From Cupriavidus sp. WKF15 (GTDB taxonomy: Bacteria > Pseudomonadota > Gammaproteobacteria > Burkholderiales > Burkholderiaceae), in contig NZ_CP119573.1 of the NCBI RefSeq assembly GCF_029278605.1, forward strand, positions 1,798,001 to 1,862,000: a stretch of 64,000 nucleotides of DNA. Reading direction: 5' to 3'. Positions 9,440 through 17,274 of this stretch are shown here, piece after piece (the stretch's first letter is position 1; each line of letters opens with the position of its first letter). The notes below the pieces were generated by a model. The model worked only from the letters and a program-made list of their open reading frames with translations, was not told the DNA's origin and did not search any database. The translations under genes and the position numbers were made by a program.

Positions 9440-10411
9440 TCAGGGCTCGTTGCCGGGCGGCGGCTGCTCGGACAGCGGCGGGCCGGCGTGCCAGAAGTCG
9501 TAGAAGTTGAACCAGTTGTAGGGGGCGCTGCGGCAGAACTGCTCGAGCAGCGCCACGTAGCGCTGCAGCGCGGCCTGTACCTCGGCCTCGCGGCGCCCGC
9601 GCGCCACCTGCGAGAAATCGGCCAGCCGCACGAAGTGCACATCATAGCGGTTGCCGCCGCGATACAGCCCGGTGATGAAGAATACGGGCCGGCGCAGCAT
9701 GGCCGCCATGCGCAGCGGCCCGGTCGGGAAGCCCGTGGGCGCGCCGAGGAAATCGCACTGCTGGATCGGGTCGGTGGCGCGCTGCGACAGCGTGCGGTCG
9801 GCCAGCATGCCGATCATGTAGCCGCGGTCGAGGTAGTCGCGCACCTTGAGCATGGCGTCGACCTTGCCGAGCGTGATCAGGTCGCGCCGCATGGCCGGGT
9901 TGATCGACTGCAGCACGTCGTTGAGCTTGTGGGCGTTCTCTTCGTACATGGTGATCGCGACCCGCATGTCGGGACGCTGGCGGCCCATGGCGCGGATCAC
10001 CTCGAAGCTCCCCAGGTGGGCGCCGAGCAGGAACGCGCCATGTCCTTGCGCGATGGTCTCCTCGAGCTGCTTCGCACCGTGCAGGCGGATATCGAACAGG
10101 TCGAAGCGTCCGTTGAGCAGGTAGATGCGGTCATGGATAGTGGACGCGAACGTGAAGACATGGCGGAAGCCATCGAGCCAGCCGGCTTGTCGGCCGAGCG
10201 CACGGTCCAGGTACGCGCGCGACGCATGGCGCGCCGTCGGCGAGAACAGCGTGAAGTAGGCGGCGATCAGCCGCAGCACCACGCGTCCGGCGGGACGGCC
10301 CAGCTTCAGCGAAATCCCCGTCATGATGCGCAGCAGCGTGACGTTGCTGCGCTCCTGCCGGCTGGACCAGTCCGCGTCCAGCGATTGCGGCTTGCGTAGC
10401 CAGGTCAGCAT
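9440..10411 (-). CDS. LpxL/HtrB-like acyltransferase of the APE locus
   Basis: A 323-aa member of the lysophospholipid/lipid A acyltransferase family, likely joining the aryl-polyene acyl chain to its lipid carrier at the inner membrane. The H-x4-E-like catalytic region is GAHLGSFEVIRAMG, and MIGMLADRTLSQ and FPTGPLRMAAMLRRPVFF are further family motifs. The start at 10411 is supported by AGGAGG about 7 bp upstream and sits 7 bp inside the end of the ligase gene. In enterobacterial APE clusters this activity is fused to the glycosyltransferase; here that enzyme is separate (14179-14979). Confidence 0.87.
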   Translation of the reverse strand: MLTWLRKPQSLDADWSSRQERSNVTLLRIMTGISLKLGRPAGRVVLRLIAAYFTLFSPTARHASRAYLDRALGRQAGWLDGFRHVFTFASTIHDRIYLLNGRFDLFDIRLHGAKQLEETIAQGHGAFLLGAHLGSFEVIRAMGRQRPDMRVAITMYEENAHKLNDVLQSINPAMRRDLITLGKVDAMLKVRDYLDRGYMIGMLADRTLSQRATDPIQQCDFLGAPTGFPTGPLRMAAMLRRPVFFITGLYRGGNRYDVHFVRLADFSQVARGRREAEVQAALQRYVALLEQFCRSAPYNWFNFYDFWHAGPPLSEQPPPGNEP

Positions 10412-12132
10412 GGCGATGCCTCCTGGCCTGCCCGTGCCGGCCGCGGGCTCAGCGTGCCGCTGGCCACGTCGCGCCCGCCCGCGCTCAGGGTGAAGCGGAT
10501 GGTCGCCATGTCCGCCCCGGTGCTGCCGCCTTGCCACTGGTGCGCCACCTCGACCCGTTCGCCGGGGCGGACCGGGCTGAGGAACTTGACCGTGCCGACC
10601 TGGCTGACCTCAAGCGGATGCCCGAGCGCCGCGCCGATCTGCAGGATCGCGTGGTCCAGCAGCACCACGCCGGGCACCACGGGATTGCCCGGGAAATGGC
10701 CCGCCAGTGCCGGGTGCCCGGCGTCGATCACGAAGCCGGGCGCATGACGTTGCGCAAGCTGGGCCGCGACCAGCCGCGCCAGCGGCTCGCGCGGCAGCTT
10801 GCCGGCGGCGTTGCGCGGCAGCCGTTCGACCAGGCAAAGCGGGCGGGGCAGGAAAGCGGCATCGATGCGCGCGCGCAGCGCCTGCAGGATCTGCGCCGCC
10901 GGCACGCCGGGGGCCACGGCCAGTGCTGCCAGCCGCACCACGCGGCCGGCGGCCTCGTCTTCGTGGACGTCGTCGGGCAGGAAGAAGGTGCCGTCTTCCA
11001 CGCCGTCGATGTTCGCGAGCTGCTGGTTCAGGTAGGCGAGCGAGGTGCGCTTGCCCGCGATCTTGATCATGTCCGCCTTGCGGCCGTGGAGCAGGAAGCG
11101 CGTGGCGTCGATCGGCCCGATGGCGTCGCCGAGCGCGACCGGCTGGTCGAGGTGGCCGCCCGCGGCCCAGGTCATCGTCCCGGTGTCGCCGTCGGCGCAG
11201 GGGGCAGGGCGGTGGGCCAGCGTGATGCCGGGCAGCAGCGTCCATGCCTCCGTATCGGCCGTCGCGCGCGTGGCGAGCGCACCGGTCTCGGTGCTGCCAT
11301 AAATCTCCCGCACGGGTGCTGCCAGGCCAGTCTGCGCCTGTCTTGCCAGGGCACGGCCCAGCGGGGCCGTGGCCGAGAGCACCAGGTCGGCCGGGGGCAG
11401 GCTGCCGGCAGCCTGCAACAGCGCGCGCAGGTGCACGGGGGAAGTCACCAGCGCACGTGGCTGCGGGACAGCGTGCAGGGCGGCGCGGATATCGGCCGGA
11501 TAGAAGGCCGCGGCCGCGGCGAGGGCGGCGCCGCCTTGCAGCACCAGCATGACGGTCGCCTCCAGGCCGAACATATGCTGCGGCGGCAGCGTACCGACCA
11601 GGGTCCAGGCACGGCCGTCGAGCAGGCCGAGGCGCTGTGCCGTGGAGCGCGCGCCGCGTACCATCGCGCCCCAGGTCTTGGCGTGGGCGACAGGCTGGCC
11701 GGTCGAGCCCGAGGTGAATACATAGGCCATCAGCCGTTCGGCGGGAATCTCGGGCACCGTCAGTGGAGCAGCAGGTATCGCCTGGTCTGCCGGCGCCTCA
11801 TAGAAGAAACGGGGCAGCGCCACGTCGCAATGCGCATCGTCATGCAGGCAGAAGACGTCCGGCGCAAACGCAGCCAGTTGCTGCACCAGGTCTGGCGTCT
11901 GCGACGACGGCAGCAGGCTCACCTTGCCGCGCAGCAGCGCGGCGCACAGCCCGACCGCGAAGCGGTAACGGTCCGTGCAGGCATTGAAGACGTGGTTGCC
12001 GGCAGGCAATCGCGCGGCGAGTGCGTCGACGTCGGCCAGGAACCGGCTGGCCGTGATGGCCCGGCCGCCTTGCCAGGCGATGACGCTGTCCGGCCCGGGG
12101 TGCGAGAGCAGTGGGAACGTGGTCATGGGCAC
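10405..12132 (-). CDS. Acyl/aryl-ACP ligase fused to hotdog dehydratase (ApeH-ApeI fusion)
   Basis: A 575-aa two-domain protein. Residues 1 to about 455 form an AMP-dependent ligase with the P-loop YVFTSGSTGQPVAHAKT (138-152) and REIYGSTETGALATR, ending with PLCLVERLPRNAAGKLPREP that holds the adenylation Lys. Residues from about 470 to 575 form a FabZ-like hotdog dehydratase with HPALAGHFPGNPVVPGVVLL. In studied APE pathways the ligase loads 4-hydroxybenzoate onto ACP and the ApeI dehydratase works with ApeP. Here the two activities are joined in one chain. The gene starts 7 bp after the COG4648 gene. Confidence 0.9.
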   Translation of the reverse strand: MPMTTFPLLSHPGPDSVIAWQGGRAITASRFLADVDALAARLPAGNHVFNACTDRYRFAVGLCAALLRGKVSLLPSSQTPDLVQQLAAFAPDVFCLHDDAHCDVALPRFFYEAPADQAIPAAPLTVPEIPAERLMAYVFTSGSTGQPVAHAKTWGAMVRGARSTAQRLGLLDGRAWTLVGTLPPQHMFGLEATVMLVLQGGAALAAAAAFYPADIRAALHAVPQPRALVTSPVHLRALLQAAGSLPPADLVLSATAPLGRALARQAQTGLAAPVREIYGSTETGALATRATADTEAWTLLPGITLAHRPAPCADGDTGTMTWAAGGHLDQPVALGDAIGPIDATRFLLHGRKADMIKIAGKRTSLAYLNQQLANIDGVEDGTFFLPDDVHEDEAAGRVVRLAALAVAPGVPAAQILQALRARIDAAFLPRPLCLVERLPRNAAGKLPREPLARLVAAQLAQRHAPGFVIDAGHPALAGHFPGNPVVPGVVLLDHAILQIGAALGHPLEVSQVGTVKFLSPVRPGERVEVAHQWQGGSTGADMATIRFTLSAGGRDVASGTLSPRPARAGQEASPC

Positions 12133-12139
12133 ACCACCT

Positions 12140-12847
12140 TCAGCGCGTGCCGGCGCGGCTGGCGCGCTCGGTCATCACAGCCCGATAGCCGCGCACGGCA
12201 TCGAGCACGCCCGTGTGCTGCGCCGCCGGCAGGACGACGCGGCGGCAGGCGGCTTCGGCCACGAACATCAGCGCCACCAGGGCTGGCGTACCGAGGTTGG
12301 CGAAGGTCGACCACGCGGGCATCGGCGCAAGCGCGAACAGGACCAGCGACGCCGCCGCCGTGAGCGCGAAGAACAGGGTCCAGGCCTGGGTGACGCGCCG
12401 TGTGTAGCGCCGCATGTCCGGCGTCAGCGGCCCATGCACGGCAGCCGCGAATTCGGTGCACAGCGGCATGCCGCCCGGGCGCAGCGTGCGGCCGAACATG
12501 GCGGCCAGCGCCGCATTCGCGCCAAAGTGCTGCAGGAAGTAAGTCCAGCCGAAATGTGCGGCCAGCGGCATGCGGCCTACCCACAAGGCAAGGCCGCACG
12601 CGGCCAGCAGGAGAAGCCAGGGAAGGCGCGGGGCCGACCGCCACGCGGCGACCAGTGCAATCAGCAAGAACGGCGCGAGGCCTAGCCACAGCGCGCTGAC
12701 TTCGGCGCCCGGCGTATGCGCCGCGTGATGGAGAGCCGACTCGTAGGCCACGAAACCCACGGGCGCGGCCATCCAGCTGACGCGCTGTAGCAGCGGCGCG
12801 GCGCCGGCGGATGTGACAACGGAGTGGGGAGACTGGCTCGAAGGCAT
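12140..12847 (-). CDS. COG4648-type membrane protein, first gene of minus-strand APE operon
   Basis: A 235-aa integral membrane protein with about five to six hydrophobic segments (for example WLGLAPFLLIALVAAW and LPWLLLLAACGLALWVG). Polar stretches such as FGWTYFLQHFGANAALAAMF and HGPLTPDMRRYTRRVTQAW lie between them, and resemble the uncharacterised membrane proteins (COG4648/ApeG) found beside the ligase in APE loci. The start at 12847 gives MPSSQSPHS; an in-frame ATG 60 bp upstream is less likely. Role unknown; it may help anchor the synthase or transfer machinery. Confidence 0.75.
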   Translation of the reverse strand: MPSSQSPHSVVTSAGAAPLLQRVSWMAAPVGFVAYESALHHAAHTPGAEVSALWLGLAPFLLIALVAAWRSAPRLPWLLLLAACGLALWVGRMPLAAHFGWTYFLQHFGANAALAAMFGRTLRPGGMPLCTEFAAAVHGPLTPDMRRYTRRVTQAWTLFFALTAAASLVLFALAPMPAWSTFANLGTPALVALMFVAEAACRRVVLPAAQHTGVLDAVRGYRAVMTERASRAGTR

Positions 12848-13092
12848 GTGGTGGCTATTGTGGTGCAAAATGCTCTTTTCTTGCCACCGAACCGGCACAT
12901 GGAACATTTCCAGCGTGCCCCGGCGGCAAAGCGAACGTTTTATACCTTAAAAGACCCCGCCGGCGCAGCGATGTTTCAGCAAAGTCGCTCCCAATGTTGT
13001 TACTAAACTTCTCGCAGGTAGTGCGATGTGCCGCGCTTTGGTAGCATCGCCCCGCCATCCTCCGGCGCCTCTTTTGGGCGTGGAAGAGGACA
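12848..13092. promoter_or_regulatory. Divergent intergenic region between the two APE operons
   Basis: This 245-bp spacer separates the minus-strand operon (12847 to 3006) from the plus-strand operon (13093 to 14979) and must hold both promoters. It is locally AT-richer than its flanks, with TTTTATACCTTAAAA near 12936-12950 as the best promoter-like stretch. No confident operator, small RNA or coding frame was identified. Confidence 0.5.
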
Positions 13093-13362
13093 ATGACGAC
13101 CATGAACGAACTTCAAACGGAACTCGCCAGCCTGATCCTTGGCGAACTCGACATCGCGGACCTGAAACTGGAGGACGTCAGCGCCGATACGCCGCTCTAT
13201 GGCGACGGTTTCGGGCTGGATTCCATCGACATCCTCGAAATCGCGCTGCTGGTGTCGCGCAAATACGGGGTCGAACTGCGCTCGGACAACCCCGACAACA
13301 AGACGATCTTTGCCTCGCTGGGCAGCCTGGCCGCCTACGTCGCGGCCAACCGGTCGCTCTGA
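13093..13362 (+). CDS. Acyl carrier protein of the APE synthase
   Basis: An 89-aa acidic acyl carrier protein. The phosphopantetheine attachment Ser is S44 in DGFGLDSIDILEIALLVSR. It would carry the aryl starter and growing polyene. The second possible ATG, at 13102, would give MNELQTELASL. It is the first gene of the plus-strand operon, 51 bp ahead of the ketoreductase. Characterised APE loci have two ACPs; only one is visible here. Confidence 0.92.
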   Translation: MTTMNELQTELASLILGELDIADLKLEDVSADTPLYGDGFGLDSIDILEIALLVSRKYGVELRSDNPDNKTIFASLGSLAAYVAANRSL

Positions 13363-13413
13363 ACGCGGCGCTCGGGCCACCGCACGGGGTATCCGGCAGA
13401 CAGGGAGCAGCAT

Positions 13414-14163
13414 ATGGCGCAGCACGGCAGGCCGCAGATCACGCGCAGGGTGGCGCTCGTCACCGGTGCGAGCGGGGCCATCGGCAGTGCCGTCAGCCAC
13501 GCGCTGGCGGCGGCCGGGCACGAGGTCTGGGTCCATGCCAACCGCAACCTGGCGCAGGCGGAAGCCGTGGCGGCCGCCATCCGCGCCGCGGGCGGCGTTG
13601 CCACCGCCATCGCCTTTGACGTGACCGACGCCGACGCCACCGAAGCGGCGCTGCAGGGCATCCTCGCCCGTGGAACAGTCCAGATCCTGGTCAATAACGC
13701 CGGCATCCACGACGATGCGCCGTTGCTCGGCATGAGCCGCGATCAATGGCGCCGCGTGATCGATGTCTCGCTGCATGGTTTTTTCCACGTCACCCAGCCC
13801 TTGCTGATGCCCATGATGCGTACGCGCTGGGGCCGCATCATCAATATGGCCTCGGTGGCGGGCGTGATGGGCAACCGCGGGCAGGCCAACTACGCCGCGG
13901 CCAAGGCGGGCCTGATCGGCGCCACGCGTTCGCTGGCGATCGAGATGGCCTCGCGCGGCGTGACGGTCAATGCCGTGGCGCCGGGCGTGATCGAGTCGCC
14001 CATGACCGAACTGGCGTTTCCCGCCGAACGCATCCGCCAGATCATTCCGGCGGGCCGCGCGGGCACGCCCGAGGAGGTGGCGGGCATGGTGGCCTACCTG
14101 GCTTCCGACGCAGCAGCCTACGTGACCGGCCAGGTGCTGTCGGTCAATGGCGGCATGGCCTGA
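13414..14163 (+). CDS. 3-oxoacyl-ACP reductase, FabG-like (ApeQ-type ketoreductase)
   Basis: A 249-aa short-chain dehydrogenase. The Rossmann glycine motif is LVTGASGAIGSA (16-27), the NNAG motif lies at 94-97, and the catalytic residues are S147, Y160 and K164 (NYAAAKAGL). It would reduce the beta-keto group after each condensation. It lies between the ACP and glycosyltransferase genes, which fits the ketoreductase slot of APE assembly. The C-terminal YVTGQVLSVNGGMA is typical of FabG enzymes. Confidence 0.92.
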   Translation: MAQHGRPQITRRVALVTGASGAIGSAVSHALAAAGHEVWVHANRNLAQAEAVAAAIRAAGGVATAIAFDVTDADATEAALQGILARGTVQILVNNAGIHDDAPLLGMSRDQWRRVIDVSLHGFFHVTQPLLMPMMRTRWGRIINMASVAGVMGNRGQANYAAAKAGLIGATRSLAIEMASRGVTVNAVAPGVIESPMTELAFPAERIRQIIPAGRAGTPEEVAGMVAYLASDAAAYVTGQVLSVNGGMA

Positions 14164-14178
14164 ACCGAGCGCGCCGCC

Positions 14179-14979
14179 ATGGCCGTGCAGCCATCCCCGA
14201 CCCATCTGGTCCTGATCCCCAGCTACAACCCCGGCGCCATGCTGCGCGAGACGCTGCGCGCCGCGCGCGAGGCCTGGTGTCCGGTCTGGGTGGTGGTCGA
14301 TGGCAGCACCGATGACAGCGTGGCGTGGTTGCGGGAGCAGGCCCGGACCGATTCCGGCCTGCGCGTGCTGGTCCTGGCCGAGAACCAGGGCAAGGGCGCC
14401 GCGGTGCTGCACGGCATCGAGGCCGCCGCCGCGCAAGGCTTCACGCACGTGCTGGTGATGGACTCCGACGGCCAGCACCCGGCGCACCTGATCGGCCAGT
14501 TCATGGCGGCGTCGATGCGCGACCCGGACGCGATGGTGCTCGGGCGGCCGGTGTTCGACGCGAGCGCTCCGCTCGAGCGCGTGTACTGGCGCCGCATGTC
14601 CAACCTGTGGACCGATATGGAGACGCTGTGGGCCGGCATCGGCGACTCGCTGTACGGCTTTCGCGTCTACCCGATTGCGCCGCTGCGCGCCGTGATGCGG
14701 GAAAGCCGCTGGATGCGCCGCTTCGACTTCGACCCGGAAGTCGCCGTACGCCTGTGCTGGCGCGGCGTGCGGCCGCTCAACCTCGACGCGCCGGTGCGCT
14801 ACTTCGATCGGCGCGCGGGCGGCGTTTCCCATTTCCGCTACCTGCGCGACAACCTGCTGCTGGCGTGGATGCACCTGCGGCTGACGGCGGGCTGCCTGGT
14901 ACGCCTGCCGCGGCTGGTCTGGCGACGGCTGCATGCGCCGGCAGGCGGCAACTCGCATCCGCCGAACCGGGCCGCCTGA
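14179..14979 (+). CDS. Family 2 glycosyltransferase of the APE locus
   Basis: A 266-aa GT-A fold protein starting IPSYNPGAMLRETLRAAR, with VVVDGSTDDS as the nucleotide-binding acidic site and VLVMDSDGQHPAHLI as the DxD region. FDFDPEVAVRLCWRGVRPL is shared with DPM-like transferases in aryl-polyene loci. C-terminal basic segments (WMHLRLTAGCLVRLPRLVWRR) suggest membrane association. It would add the sugar to which the polyene is esterified. It starts 15 bp after the ketoreductase stop. Confidence 0.87.
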   Translation: MAVQPSPTHLVLIPSYNPGAMLRETLRAAREAWCPVWVVVDGSTDDSVAWLREQARTDSGLRVLVLAENQGKGAAVLHGIEAAAAQGFTHVLVMDSDGQHPAHLIGQFMAASMRDPDAMVLGRPVFDASAPLERVYWRRMSNLWTDMETLWAGIGDSLYGFRVYPIAPLRAVMRESRWMRRFDFDPEVAVRLCWRGVRPLNLDAPVRYFDRRAGGVSHFRYLRDNLLLAWMHLRLTAGCLVRLPRLVWRRLHAPAGGNSHPPNRAA

Positions 14980-15116
14980 CGGGCGGCGAGCCGGACTATC
15001 GCTGGCTCCATCCGCTATCGCGCTTCTGCACTACGATGGTCTGAGGCATCTCTCGCAGGCAACGATGCGGCTGCCATGCCGCGTGCGGGTGGTGCCGATA
15101 CAAGAAGGGGAAGACC

Positions 15117-15620
15117 ATGGAAACGCATGCTTCAGCGCACCGGGTCCGGCTGGCATGGCTGGCGGCCGCGACGCTCGTGTCATCGCTGGCAGCCGGGCTG
15201 GCCAGTGCCCAGGAGCCGGCCGCGGCCGGCATGGAAATGATCAATCCCGCTACGCTGAAATGGGGCGACGCACCGCCCTCGCTGCCCAAGGGGGCCAAAC
15301 TCGCGGTGCTCTACGGCGACCCGGGCAAGGACGCACCGTTCGTCATCCGGCTCAAGACACCGGCCGGATACAAGATCGCCCCCCACTGGCATACCCAGGC
15401 CGAGAACCTGACGGTGATCTCCGGCACGCTCTACCTGGGCGCCGGTGACAAGATGGACATGGGTCATGCCCACGCCCTGAAGACGGGCGGCTTCCACTAC
15501 CTGCCGGCCAAGGCGCATCACTACGCGTTCAGCAAGACCGAGACGGTCGTGCAGATCCACGGCACCGGCCCGCTGGATATCAACTACCTGGACCCGAAGG
15601 ACGATCCGTCCGGCAAGTGA
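15117..15620 (+). CDS. Exported cupin-domain protein
   Basis: A 167-aa protein with a clear signal peptide (LAWLAAATLVSSLAAGLASA, cleavage before QEP) and one cupin barrel. Metal-binding residues are visible in APHWHTQAENLTVISGTLYL, with the third His in FHYLPAKAHHYAF. It resembles DUF4437/ChrR-like cupins of unknown substrate. It stands alone between the APE operon and the permease, with its own strong hairpin downstream. Function not assignable. Confidence 0.8.
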   Translation: METHASAHRVRLAWLAAATLVSSLAAGLASAQEPAAAGMEMINPATLKWGDAPPSLPKGAKLAVLYGDPGKDAPFVIRLKTPAGYKIAPHWHTQAENLTVISGTLYLGAGDKMDMGHAHALKTGGFHYLPAKAHHYAFSKTETVVQIHGTGPLDINYLDPKDDPSGK

Positions 15621-15626
15621 CACGTG

Positions 15627-15656
15627 CCAGGCCGGCGGGCCCGACTGCCGGCCTGG
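15627..15656 (+). terminator. Hairpin after the cupin gene
   Basis: A perfect 10-bp stem, CCAGGCCGGC paired with GCCGGCCTGG around a 10-nt loop, begins 7 bp after the cupin stop codon. No strong T-run follows, so it is only a probable intrinsic terminator. Confidence 0.6.
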
Positions 15657-15888
15657 GCTGTCTCCATGTATACCCTGAATGACAGGGCTTCGATGCGGCC
15701 ACCCGTCAGGTCGCGTCAGTCTGCGAGCGCCTTTGCGGCCAATACCTTGCAGGTATTCCGGAAATACCCATTCGGTGTTGGACTGCCGGCTTGCCGCACT
15801 CCTATTCTCCACGCCAGAAGACGTGCCGCCGGCAACGTCGCGATCCCGACGCAAGAAGCGGGACCTTTCGACGACAGGAGACAGGGTA

Positions 15889-17265
15889 GTGAGACAAATC
15901 AATGTGTATGCGGTGGCGGACGGCGCCACCTTCAACCGCTTTCATGCCGGCGTGCTGTTCTGGTGCGCCTTGATCATCATCTTCGATGGCTATGACCTGG
16001 CGGTCGCCGGCATTGCGCTGCCGGCCATCATGAAGGATATGGGCGTGTCGGCGACGCACGCGGGCTTCATGGTCAGTTCGGCGCTGTTCGGCATGATGTT
16101 CGGCGCCATCTTCCTGGGCACGATCGCCGACCGTATCGGCCGGCGCAAGGCCATTGCCATCTGCATCCTGCTGTTCAGCGTGTTCACTGCCGCGGCCGGC
16201 CTGACCCATGACCCGATGGTGTTTGCCGCAAGCCGCTTCCTGGCCGGCCTGGGCATCGGCGGCGTCATGCCCAACGTGGTGGCGCAGATGACCGAGTACT
16301 CGCCGCGCCGCATCCGCGGCACGCTGGTGACGCTGATGTTCAGCGGTTATTCCGTCGGCGGCATGTTGGCCGCGCTGCTTGGCAAGCAATTGCTGGAGCA
16401 GAACGGCTGGCAGTCCGTGTTCCTGGCGGCCGGTGCGCCGGCGCTCCTGGTGCCGCTGATCCTCGCCAAACTGCCCGACTCCATGCCTTTCCTGCTGCGC
16501 ACCGGGCAGCACGGCGCAGTGCGCAAGATCCTGCGCGCGATCGACCCGGCGCGCCCCTGCCGTGACGACGACCACCTTGTCCTGCCGGGTGCCGGCACAG
16601 GCGGCAAGGCCGCCGTGGGCGAGCTGTTCCGGGAAGGACGCGGCTTCAGCACGCTGATGTTCTGGGTGGCCTTCTTCATGTGCCTGTTCATGGTCTACGC
16701 GCTCAGCTCGTGGCTGACCAAGCTGATGGCGTCGGCCGGCTACAGCCTGGGCTCGGCGCTGACCTTCGTGCTGGTGCTGAACATCGGCGGCATGCTGGGG
16801 GCCATCGGCGGCGGCTGGCTGGCCGACCGCTTCAGCATCAAGTACGTGCTGATGGGCATGTATGCGCTGGCTGCGGTGTCGATCGCGCTGCTCGGCCACA
16901 AGGTGCCCACGCCGGTGCTGTTCGTGCTGGTGGGCCTGGCCGGTGCCTCGACCATCGGCACGCAGATCGTCACCTATGCCTATGCGGGGCAGTTCTACCC
17001 GGTGGCCGCGCGCTCGACCGGCATCGGCTGGGCCTCGGGCGTGGGGCGGGCCGGCGCAATCCTCGCGCCGATCGTGATCGGCGTGCTGGTTGGCATGGCC
17101 CTGCCGCTGGAGCAAAACTTCCTGGCGATCGCGGTACCCGCCGTGGTGGCCGTGCTGGCGGTGGGTGGCATCGATCACCGGCGCGCGGCAACGGCGGGGG
17201 CGCCGGCTCAGGAGCAAGCGGAGCTGGCACCGAAGGCCTACGCAACTTCACGCGCCAAGGGTTGA
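15889..17265 (+). CDS. AAHS-family aromatic acid:H+ symporter (MFS)
   Basis: A 458-aa twelve-helix major facilitator. The start is the GTG at 15889, with AGGAG about 8 bp upstream; the N-terminus then reads VRQINVYAVADGATFNRFH, the typical PcaK/BenK beginning, followed by IIIFDGYDLAVAGIALP with the conserved acidic DGYD motif. The loop 2-3 signature is GTIADRIGRRKAIA and loop 8-9 has GGGWLADRFS. Longer in-frame starts lack family similarity. The substrate is probably an aromatic carboxylate, taken up by proton symport. The divergent-end neighbour is a convergent MocR regulator. Confidence 0.9.
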   Translation: MRQINVYAVADGATFNRFHAGVLFWCALIIIFDGYDLAVAGIALPAIMKDMGVSATHAGFMVSSALFGMMFGAIFLGTIADRIGRRKAIAICILLFSVFTAAAGLTHDPMVFAASRFLAGLGIGGVMPNVVAQMTEYSPRRIRGTLVTLMFSGYSVGGMLAALLGKQLLEQNGWQSVFLAAGAPALLVPLILAKLPDSMPFLLRTGQHGAVRKILRAIDPARPCRDDDHLVLPGAGTGGKAAVGELFREGRGFSTLMFWVAFFMCLFMVYALSSWLTKLMASAGYSLGSALTFVLVLNIGGMLGAIGGGWLADRFSIKYVLMGMYALAAVSIALLGHKVPTPVLFVLVGLAGASTIGTQIVTYAYAGQFYPVAARSTGIGWASGVGRAGAILAPIVIGVLVGMALPLEQNFLAIAVPAVVAVLAVGGIDHRRAATAGAPAQEQAELAPKAYATSRAKG

Positions 17266-17274
17266 TCCCGACCG

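Noticed and set aside
15802..17217. Long minus-strand open frame opposite the AAHS permease
   Set aside because: Composition is antisense-like (Gln/His/Arg/Gly-rich, no hydrophobic core), while the plus strand encodes a clear transporter.
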